From assembly GCA_021783855.1 (NCBI GenBank), contig JAJXTL010000176.1:1-5536 (forward strand): DNA of 5,536 bases, in the 5' to 3' direction. The notes below the pieces were generated by a model. The model had not been told where the DNA came from and made no database searches. It was given only the letters and a program-made list of their open reading frames with translations. Source of the stretch: Pseudomonadota bacterium (GTDB lineage Bacteria > Pseudomonadota > Gammaproteobacteria > Burkholderiales > Gallionellaceae). Position 1 is the stretch's first letter, and every line of letters starts with the position of its first letter. Below, piece after piece: positions 1 to 5,536 of this stretch. The translations under genes were made by a program, and so were the position numbers.

Positions 1-81
1 ATGGGCGACTTGATCGGTCTTCGCGCTTTCGCCGGTCGCGCCGCCGCAGCGCTTTCAGTCGCAGAAATGGTAGGCAAATAA
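1..81 (+). CDS. C-terminal end of an unidentified protein upstream in the transfer operon (partial)
   Basis: The frame is open from the first base and ends at a TAA at 79-81, giving 26 residues (from MGDLIGLRAF to SVAEMVGK). An ATG happens to be the first codon of the window, but no upstream sequence is visible to test it as a start, so this is best read as the tail of a longer gene. The fragment is rich in Ala and Arg and shows no motif. One base separates its stop from the ATG of the next gene, so the two are probably coupled. In RP4-type Tra1 regions a ParA-like TraL precedes TraM, so a TraL-type ATPase is a possible identity. That rests on gene order only and not on any recognised residue. 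Confidence 0.55.
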   Translation: MGDLIGLRAFAGRAAAALSVAEMVGK

Positions 82-82
82 G

Positions 83-733
83 ATGTCAATCAAAGACGAA
101 GTAATCAAGCGCCTGGTAGGTGGCAGAGAGCTTACCAGCGCTGAAATGGCGGAAATCGATTCTATCGGCGCAGCCATGTCCTTGCATCCTGACGACCCGC
201 TTTGGGGGGTTGTTTTGTGGGGGTGGGCAAAATTTCCACGTTTTGAAAGCATGGCTATTCATTTGCAGGCAATCGATGATGCTGCAAAATCGCTTGCAGA
301 CGCAACCATGGATCGCGGCAAATCGGAAGTGCAGGTTGATACCCAGGAAATAGTGAAAGCCGTCACTGAAGCAATGGCGAACGCGCCTCAAAAGCCTGCG
401 GTTGCCGTGGATAATGAAGTTGTTGCCGCTGCCGTCCGCAAGTCCGTTGCTGAATCACTAAACTTGAAATTCAAGCAAGCCGGGCAAATCGTGTCGGCAG
501 AACAGGTTGCGCGCGAATTCAAAGAAATGGTGGGCGACCTGGTGTCATATACCTCTGTCGCTGTCATTTCACTGATCGCTGGCCTTATCCTGTTCGGCGG
601 TGTGCAGCTTGGTGAAGCCATCCAGTATTCGCACGACGGCGATACCGTTGCAGCCGCGCAAAAACAGCTAAGCGATATGATTGCCGGGCGCCAGTCTCAG
701 CAATCCCTGCTTCAGCCAGCGAAGGGGAAATGA
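83..733 (+). CDS. Single-pass membrane protein of the transfer operon, possibly TraM-like
   Basis: This 216-residue protein starts at ATG 83, one base after the preceding TAA, with a purine-rich GGTAGG at 69-74 as a plausible ribosome-binding site. Residues 1-100 are acidic and mostly helical in character and contain a Trp-rich stretch after LHPDDPLW (residues 34-41). Residues 100-150 alternate charged and Ala/Val positions, as in an amphipathic or coiled helix. Residues about 155-176 form one clear hydrophobic membrane segment (from SYTSVAV to GGVQL). A short hydrophilic Gln-rich tail follows. No signal peptide or enzyme motif is visible. Its position directly before a TrbB-type ATPase and in the same operon suggests a role in conjugative transfer. 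A DDP motif near the N-terminus followed by helical sequence loosely recalls RP4-type TraM, but I cannot confirm this family. Function is unknown. Confidence 0.85.
   Translation: MSIKDEVIKRLVGGRELTSAEMAEIDSIGAAMSLHPDDPLWGVVLWGWAKFPRFESMAIHLQAIDDAAKSLADATMDRGKSEVQVDTQEIVKAVTEAMANAPQKPAVAVDNEVVAAAVRKSVAESLNLKFKQAGQIVSAEQVAREFKEMVGDLVSYTSVAVISLIAGLILFGGVQLGEAIQYSHDGDTVAAAQKQLSDMIAGRQSQQSLLQPAKGK
721..729 (+). promoter_or_regulatory. Ribosome-binding site that sets the start of the TrbB-type ATPase gene
   Basis: A purine-rich GAAGGGGAA lies just before the ATG at 735, with about 7 bases between its AAGGGG core and the start. It overlaps the last codons of the membrane-protein gene, whose TGA is at 731-733. 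The same frame also has an ATG at 681, but that would add 18 residues (MPGASLSNPCFSQRRGNE) lying wholly inside the upstream gene and unlike the start of TrbB proteins. The site therefore supports 735 and translational coupling. Confidence 0.7.
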
Positions 734-734
734 G

Positions 735-1685
735 ATGAGTACGGCAGCGGGACAGTCGCACGATAGACAAGCCGAAGCCCTACGGAGGGCTTTGGGCGAT
801 ACGATCTTGTCACTGCTCAACAATGATAGCGTTGTTGAGATCATGGCTAATCCAGACCTGACGTTGTGGGCTGATTTTGCGGGCGGCGAAGGTATGAAGC
901 GGATCAGCAACATTGATCCGATCCAGTCCATGAGCATCATCGGCTGTTCCGCTGCGATGTTGAATCGTGTCGTATCTATCGATAATCCGATTCTCGAATG
1001 CGAATTGCCGGTTTTTGGCTGTCGCTTTGAAGCCCTGATCCCGCCGCTGGTCGCTGCACCTACTTTCACTATCCGGAAAAAAGCAAAGCTGATTTTTTCA
1101 CTGCTTGATTATGTCGAAAGGGGCATGCTGAATCAGCAACGCTATGAAGCGGTCATAAGCGCTATTCGCCAAAAGCGGAATATTCTGATCTCGGGCGGAA
1201 CGGGAACGGGCAAAACCACGTTTGCAAACGCGATCTTGAAAGAGATCGCGGAAGCAGACGAAGAATCAAGAATTGTAATGATTGAAGATGTTGCGGAATT
1301 GCAATGCTCTGCCAAAAATACCGTGCAGCTCCTGACCAACGGCGAAACCGGCATGCAGCAATTATTGCGGGCAACTATGCGCCTACGCCCTGATCGGATC
1401 GTGGTTGGCGAGGTGCGCGATTCGGCAGCGCTGGCATTGTTAAAGGCGTGGAATACGGGTCATCCTGGCGGCCTTGGAACCGTGCATGCAAACGATTGCA
1501 ATGCAGCACTTCATCGCATTGCAATGCTGATTGAAGAGTCCGGCGCACGCGCGCAGCCGGAGTTGATCAGTGAAGCGATCAATACGATTGTTTCAATCAA
1601 GCGAACAGCCACGGGGCGGGTTATTGATGAGGTGGCTGAGGTTCGGGGATATGAAGACCGAAAATATGTAATAGAAATTGTCTAA
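735..1685 (+). CDS. trbB: TrbB/VirB11-family conjugation (type IV secretion) ATPase
   Basis: This 316-residue protein is close to the usual TrbB length of about 320. It is a hexameric cytoplasmic ATPase that powers pilus assembly and DNA transfer at the inner-membrane base of the type IV secretion system. The N-terminal part has the TrbB-like pattern of a VVEIMANPD stretch followed by TLW (residues 33-45). The C-terminal RecA-like domain shows Walker A GGTGTGKTT (154-162, bases 1194-1220), the Asp box IVMIEDVAELQ (180-190), the Walker B region RPDRIVVGEVR (218-228) and the His box GHPGGLGTVHAND (242-254). All key residues are present, so it should be active. The start at 735 is one base after the TGA of the membrane-protein gene and has a good ribosome-binding site. 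It is the last gene of the operon here, and the next gene faces it from the opposite strand. A pilus-type relative (TadA/PilT/GspE) is less likely because of the TrbB-like N-terminus and the lack of zinc-binding cysteines. The trbB symbol is by family and not by proven orthology. Confidence 0.93.
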   Translation: MSTAAGQSHDRQAEALRRALGDTILSLLNNDSVVEIMANPDLTLWADFAGGEGMKRISNIDPIQSMSIIGCSAAMLNRVVSIDNPILECELPVFGCRFEALIPPLVAAPTFTIRKKAKLIFSLLDYVERGMLNQQRYEAVISAIRQKRNILISGGTGTGKTTFANAILKEIAEADEESRIVMIEDVAELQCSAKNTVQLLTNGETGMQQLLRATMRLRPDRIVVGEVRDSAALALLKAWNTGHPGGLGTVHANDCNAALHRIAMLIEESGARAQPELISEAINTIVSIKRTATGRVIDEVAEVRGYEDRKYVIEIV

Positions 1686-1698
1686 CGCGTAGTAGCTC

Positions 1699-1767
1699 AG
1701 ACTTGATCTGACAAACAGCGTCCGATGTTCGGCTGACGCTCGCAACTTCTTTCGGAAGGTCAAATCT
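1699..1767. repeat. Imperfect inverted repeats bracketing the intergenic gap
   Basis: AGACTTGATCT (1699-1709) can pair with AGGTCAAATCT (1757-1767), with one mismatch and one G-T wobble over 11 positions. Inside or overlapping these arms are three smaller hairpins: TCAGA/TCTGA (1697-1701 with 1707-1711), the bulged hairpin at 1717-1740, and CTTC/GAAG (1746-1749 with 1755-1758). The right arm overlaps the stop codon of the restriction-modification gene at 1766-1768. The pieces cannot all form at once, because the outer arms share bases with two of the small hairpins. No transposase or duplicated target site is visible, so the region is described only as structured non-coding DNA. Confidence 0.45.
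1717..1740. terminator. Bulged hairpin between converging genes, possible bidirectional terminator
   Basis: AGCGT at 1717-1721 pairs with ACGCT at 1736-1740, and CCGA at 1722-1725 pairs with TCGG at 1729-1732. This gives a 9-bp stem with a TGT loop and an unpaired CTG (1733-1735). It lies 31 bases after the ATPase stop and 25 bases beyond the stop of the opposite gene, where a shared terminator would be expected. No run of T follows on either strand, so it is not a classical intrinsic terminator. It may instead stabilise transcript ends or be the remnant of a recombination junction. Confidence 0.4.
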
Positions 1768-4700
1768 AAATATCCAGTTTAGGCAGCGCCTTAACAATCT
1801 TCATCGTTTCCAAGCTCACTGTCACGACGCGCTGGAACAATTCCAGCGGATATTTCGGATTGCCCACCGTTTCAATTGCCCAATCGTTCGAATCGTTAAC
1901 GATACCGCTGTCCTTGTCGGTCTTGACGCATTGGCGCTCCACCACCCAATCCAGCGCGGGCTTGCCGTTCACGATGTAGTCGTAGGCTTCGAGCGGGATG
2001 CCGGTCAGGGTGATCTTGTTGTTGTAGTGCAGTGTGGTGAGGTCTTTGTCCTTGCCGGATTTGCCGTACTTCATTTTCTCCACGCGGTAGTCTGTGTCGG
2101 ACAGCTTGCCGCTGCTCTCGATCTTGAGCGGATAAGGCTCTACCGTTTCGTAGTTCAGGTGTAGCTCGGACAGCTTGCGCCCGGCCTGTGAAAATGCCCA
2201 GAAGTCAGCCGCAGTTTTCACGCGAGGGATGCGCGGCAGCTCTTTGCTTAGGTTGTCGGCGTAGCGTTCGCGGTAGTCCGGCGAATGCAGCAGGCCATAG
2301 ACGTAATAGAAGATATCTTCCTTGCTGATTTCTTCGCCCGGATAGGCTTGCTGAAAATGCGCTAACCCTTCATCGGTGAGAGCATCCCGGCGTTGCCTTC
2401 CTTCTTTCATTTCTGGTGCGGCGAACAGGTCAGCATTATGTGATTCTGTTGTCGTGGAATCAGAATCCGGTTCATCGTAAAGATACAACGGGAAACATTG
2501 CGAGTCGCCGTTACAATGCAAATCTGGCAAGGTATCTGCTATCAATCCGATAAAGCCATATCCTGAATAATTCGCATTAATTTGGATCACCCGATTCTCC
2601 GTAGCCATATTCGGGAAAATGCGGGGCATTTGGTACACCATGTTATTTAATCGCCTGTTGAAGTACATCCATGTTTTGGTGAATGGCCTATATAGGGCAC
2701 CAAACAAGGACTTCTTGTCGAATATAAGAGATTTTCCTCGTGATAAATCATTAATTAACGCTCTACCCCAACTAATTTTTGTCGAATCGAAATCCAAAAA
2801 CTGATCGAGTGCTGGGGCGCAATCTTTGGAAGTTTGGGCGCAGACTTGCCTATATCGGTCGAGTTCGGAATTGTAGAAGTTGATGCTCGTCTTAATGTTT
2901 TCAGATACCTTCTCCCTTGCAAAGTTGTAGCACCATGCGTCTTTGCTTGTATCTATCCCTCTTGAATAGTTCTCAAACAGCTTTGGTGCGTCGCCTTTTT
3001 TGTCACCCAGAACAATGAAGTCATTGAAACTGTTATCGCGCTGGTTTAACCAGTCGCCATGTGCATCTGGGGCAATAGGTTTCCAGCCGTTGGCACCAGC
3101 TATACCCGCAATGCTGGTAAAACTACTGATTTTCTCTAACTTCTCTTCGCGGGTCAGGTAGTCACCGATGTCGTGAAAATGAATTTGGCCGTGCTGCTTG
3201 GCATCAGGATTTTTCACCAGCATGGAAATAGCAATCGGGGCACGGCTACCCATGCCAAACACGTTGTCTTTTTCTTTGCGACGTAGTTCACCAGCAGTGC
3301 GGGCATTGCCGCGCAAGTGAAATACATAGATATTGGAAAACTCCTCTACCAATGACTTACGCAAACCATCCCCAGTATTGGCTTCCACCCACCCGGCATT
3401 AGTAACGAAGCCAATTATTCCGCTATTGCCTATGCGGTCGGAAGCCCAGCGGATAGCGCGGATGTAGCTGTCATACAGTGCATTTTTAAGCGTAGCAGTG
3501 GAGCGTTCAGCATACGTCGTTCGGATGCGTTGATCTAAATGTGAGTATGTGATGTTCTGGTTATTATCATTCGCGCTTTCCTGACCAGCCGAATATGGTG
3601 GATTGCCCATGATGACCCGAATATCCAGCTTTTTCTGCCGCTTGCGGCGTGCGCTGTTCTTCTCCAGCAGCGCATCCACCAAGTCCTCTTTCTCGTAGAG
3701 CTGGAATGTGTCGGTGAGACAAATGCCTTCAAAAGGCTGGTAGTTGCCGCCAACAATGCTGTGGTATACCGCTTCGATATTGATCGCGGCGATGTAGTAG
3801 GCCAGCAGCACGATCTCGTTGGCGTGGATTTCGTTCTGGTATTTGTAGGGCAGTTGCTCGGGAGTAATCAACCCGCTTTGCAGCAGGCGGGTGATAAAAG
3901 TGCCCGTGCCAGTAAACGGGTCTAGGATATGCACGCCCTTGCTGCCCAGCGTCTGCCCGAATTCTGTTTGCAGGATGTGGTTGACGCTGTGGATGATGAA
4001 GTCCACCACTTCCACTGGCGTATAAACGATGCCCAGCCGCTCGGTCATTTTGGGGAAAGCGTTGCGGAAGAATTTGTCGTACAGTTCCACCACGATCTTC
4101 TGCTTGCCGGTGGCGTTCTCGATGCCCTCGGCGCGCATCTTCACGCTGTCGTAGAACGATTGCAGCGTGTCGGCTTCCTTGTTCAAATTATGCTCTTGCA
4201 GAATATCCAGCACGGCTTGCATCGCCTGCGACATAGGGTTGTGCTGGGCGAAGCTGTAGCCTTCAAACAGCGCGTCGAACACCGGCTTGGTGATGAGGTG
4301 CTGCGCCAGCATTTCGATGATTTCGCCATCGCTGATGCTGTCGTTCAGGTCGTTGCGCAGCTCGGCGGCAAAGGCAGCGAAAGCTTCTCGTTCTTTGGTA
4401 TGGTCTGGATTTTCCAGAATGGCGGTGATGCGGTCTATATGGGTGCGGGCAATCTTGGCGATGTCGTTTGCCCAGTCTTCCCAGTGGTGGCGATTGCCTA
4501 CTTTCTGCACCAGCTTGGCATAAATGGCGCGCTCGATCTCGCCAATCTCGAATTGCAAGGTATCTTGTATCGGCGCAGGTTTTTTGGGTGCTGTGCCAAT
4601 TGCGAAGCCTCCCTTGCCAGCATCGCCGTTGGTCTTGCCCTTGGGAGCTTTGTTCTGCTTTTTCTGGATTTTGTCGGTGATGGCGATGACTTCCATCTTG

Positions 4701-5536
4701 CTGGTGTCGCGGCCTATCAAGTCCAGCTTGTTCACCATCGCATCAAAACGGTCATCGTGTGAGCGCAAGGCTTGCAGCACTTGCCACACCACCTTGTAGG
4801 TCTGATTGTCGTTCAATGCTTCATGCGGCTCCACGCCAGCCGGGATGACGACCGGCAGAATGACATAGCCGCGTTTCTTGCCGGGAGCGTTACGCATGAC
4901 ACGTCCAACGGATTGCACCACGTCCACTTGTGAATTGCGCGGGGTCAGGAATAGCACAGCATCCAAGGCAGGCACGTCCACCCCTTCGGACAGGCAGCGC
5001 ACATTGGACAGAATACGGCAGGTGTTGTCTGGCACTTCGGCTTTGAGCCAGTCAAGCTTGGCTTCCTTTTGACCGGCATTCATGCTGCCGTCCACATGTC
5101 TAGCTTCGCAGGTAAGGCGGGCGACTTGCTCGAACTCTTCTGTCTCCTGGTAAGCTTTGACTACGGCTTGAAACATGTCAGCGATTTGTATTGAGCTAAC
5201 CTTATGCGTCTTGCCGCCTTTGGCAATCTCAATCACCTGGCAGAAGGCGACGGCGCGTTGCATGGCGGCATCATCACCCACGAGGTCGTCTGCCAGTCCT
5301 TGTTTGGATAATGCCTTCCAGCAGCCGATAATCTTGGCGGCATCGTCCACCTTGAGCTGGTTGTTCGGGTCTTTCAACAAGTTCTGAATACGGCGGTTGA
5401 CGTGCGTTTCTTCCACGGCCAGCACGATCACTTTGTAGTCCACCAACAGGCCGCGCTTAACTGCTTCCGAGAAGGTGATGACGAATAGCTCTTTGCCATA
5501 CAGCTTTTCATCGTCCATCGAACACAGCGCCACGTT
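1766..5536 (-). CDS. Type ISP-like single-chain restriction-modification enzyme (helicase plus N6-adenine methyltransferase), 5' end outside the window
   Basis: The frame runs from the window edge to a TAG at 1766-1768, giving 1257 residues. The GTG at 5531-5533 is an internal Val codon (… N V A L C S M D D E) and not a start. Residues below count that Val as 1. Order of parts: the end of the first and the second RecA-like motor domain (about 1-235), with motif V CLSEGVDVPALDAV (180-193) and motif VI QSVGRVMR (207-214); a Lys/Gly-rich linker (about 288-322); a helical coupler containing NRHHWEDWANDIAKIA (347-362); a gamma-type methyltransferase with motif X GIVYTPVEVVDF (501-512), motif I DPFTGTG (538-544) and motif IV NPPY (644-647); then a recognition region (about 776-1255). 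Such enzymes methylate adenine in their site and, on unmethylated DNA, translocate with ATP and cut after meeting another enzyme. They are usually about 1550-1650 residues, so roughly 300-400 residues, with the nuclease, Walker A and DExH motifs, lie beyond 5536. All visible catalytic motifs are intact and there is no frameshift. Confidence 0.92.
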   Translation of the reverse strand, partial: NVALCSMDDEKLYGKELFVITFSEAVKRGLLVDYKVIVLAVEETHVNRRIQNLLKDPNNQLKVDDAAKIIGCWKALSKQGLADDLVGDDAAMQRAVAFCQVIEIAKGGKTHKVSSIQIADMFQAVVKAYQETEEFEQVARLTCEARHVDGSMNAGQKEAKLDWLKAEVPDNTCRILSNVRCLSEGVDVPALDAVLFLTPRNSQVDVVQSVGRVMRNAPGKKRGYVILPVVIPAGVEPHEALNDNQTYKVVWQVLQALRSHDDRFDAMVNKLDLIGRDTSKMEVIAITDKIQKKQNKAPKGKTNGDAGKGGFAIGTAPKKPAPIQDTLQFEIGEIERAIYAKLVQKVGNRHHWEDWANDIAKIARTHIDRITAILENPDHTKEREAFAAFAAELRNDLNDSISDGEIIEMLAQHLITKPVFDALFEGYSFAQHNPMSQAMQAVLDILQEHNLNKEADTLQSFYDSVKMRAEGIENATGKQKIVVELYDKFFRNAFPKMTERLGIVYTPVEVVDFIIHSVNHILQTEFGQTLGSKGVHILDPFTGTGTFITRLLQSGLITPEQLPYKYQNEIHANEIVLLAYYIAAINIEAVYHSIVGGNYQPFEGICLTDTFQLYEKEDLVDALLEKNSARRKRQKKLDIRVIMGNPPYSAGQESANDNNQNITYSHLDQRIRTTYAERSTATLKNALYDSYIRAIRWASDRIGNSGIIGFVTNAGWVEANTGDGLRKSLVEEFSNIYVFHLRGNARTAGELRRKEKDNVFGMGSRAPIAISMLVKNPDAKQHGQIHFHDIGDYLTREEKLEKISSFTSIAGIAGANGWKPIAPDAHGDWLNQRDNSFNDFIVLGDKKGDAPKLFENYSRGIDTSKDAWCYNFAREKVSENIKTSINFYNSELDRYRQVCAQTSKDCAPALDQFLDFDSTKISWGRALINDLSRGKSLIFDKKSLFGALYRPFTKTWMYFNRRLNNMVYQMPRIFPNMATENRVIQINANYSGYGFIGLIADTLPDLHCNGDSQCFPLYLYDEPDSDSTTTESHNADLFAAPEMKEGRQRRDALTDEGLAHFQQAYPGEEISKEDIFYYVYGLLHSPDYRERYADNLSKELPRIPRVKTAADFWAFSQAGRKLSELHLNYETVEPYPLKIESSGKLSDTDYRVEKMKYGKSGKDKDLTTLHYNNKITLTGIPLEAYDYIVNGKPALDWVVERQCVKTDKDSGIVNDSNDWAIETVGNPKYPLELFQRVVTVSLETMKIVKALPKLDI

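Noticed and set aside
204..227. G-rich stretch (runs of 6, 5 and 3 G) as a possible G-quadruplex or slippage tract
   Set aside because: Only three separate G runs occur, with uneven spacing, and they are explained by Trp, Gly and Val codons in the coding frame. The frame is intact, and a single 6-G run is weak evidence for phase variation.
681..734. An upstream ATG that would extend the TrbB-like ATPase by 18 residues
   Set aside because: The extension lies inside the preceding gene and does not look like a TrbB N-terminus. The ATG at 735 has a strong ribosome-binding site and couples to the TGA at 731-733.
1680..1686. GTCTAAC, which matches the inverse core (RYYYAAC) of an integron attC site, next to inverted repeats
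   Set aside because: No matching GTTRRRY core is found within the next 115 bases, and the motif overlaps the ATPase stop codon. A 7-base degenerate match is easily due to chance.
1688..1765. GTAGCTCAG-like D-arm sequence suggesting a tRNA remnant as an integration site
   Set aside because: There is no acceptor stem pairing, no GGTTCRA T-loop and no anticodon arm of the right geometry. Only about nine bases resemble a tRNA.
3929..4762. A 277-codon open frame on the + strand opposite the restriction-modification gene
   Set aside because: It lies wholly antisense to conserved helicase, coupler and methyltransferase sequence. Its translation is a Val/His/Leu-rich mirror with no motifs, which is typical of a shadow frame in moderately GC-rich coding DNA.
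5531..5533. Apparent start codon of the restriction-modification gene near the window edge
   Set aside because: The codon is GTG and the frame continues upstream to the window end (Asn codon at 5534-5536). The protein at this point is in the middle of the helicase motor, so this is an internal Val.

Overview
The window suggests a mobile or accessory region (plasmid or integrative conjugative element) of a Gram-negative bacterium. It is probably a proteobacterium: the conjugation ATPase is of the TrbB/VirB11 kind and base composition is mostly moderate to high GC. No host marker is present, so a narrower assignment would be a guess.

Left part, positions 1-1685, + strand. This is the 3' end of a conjugative-transfer operon. 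It holds the last 26 codons of an unidentified gene, then a 216-residue protein with one membrane segment that resembles TraM-type transfer proteins only in general form, then a complete TrbB/VirB11-family secretion ATPase. Each of the two junctions has a single base between stop and start (TAA-G-ATG and TGA-G-ATG), so the genes are almost certainly co-transcribed and translationally coupled. The operon stops after the ATPase. In RP4-type trb operons the pilin and mating-pair genes (trbC, trbD, trbE) would normally follow.

Middle, positions 1686-1765. This is an 80-base gap between converging genes. It is rich in short inverted repeats, including a 9-bp stem with a 3-base bulge, and probably marks the junction between the two modules.

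Right part, positions 1766-5536, - strand. One very large reading frame fills the rest and leaves the window still open. It is the C-terminal 1257 residues of a single-chain restriction-modification enzyme of the Type ISP kind (LlaGI/LlaBIII-like). It carries the second half of a superfamily 2 helicase motor, a coupler region, a gamma-type N6-adenine methyltransferase (DPFTGTG and NPPY motifs) and a C-terminal target-recognition region. The nuclease domain and the Walker A/DExH part of the motor should lie beyond position 5536. Part of the recognition region is clearly more AT-rich than the flanking domains, which fits exchange of specificity segments.

Together the picture is a transfer operon with an anti-phage defence gene beside it, facing the opposite way. 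I recognise all the large components as known families. I see no convincing evidence of a wholly new system. The least understood parts are the TraM-like membrane protein, the structured junction and the mosaic recognition domain.
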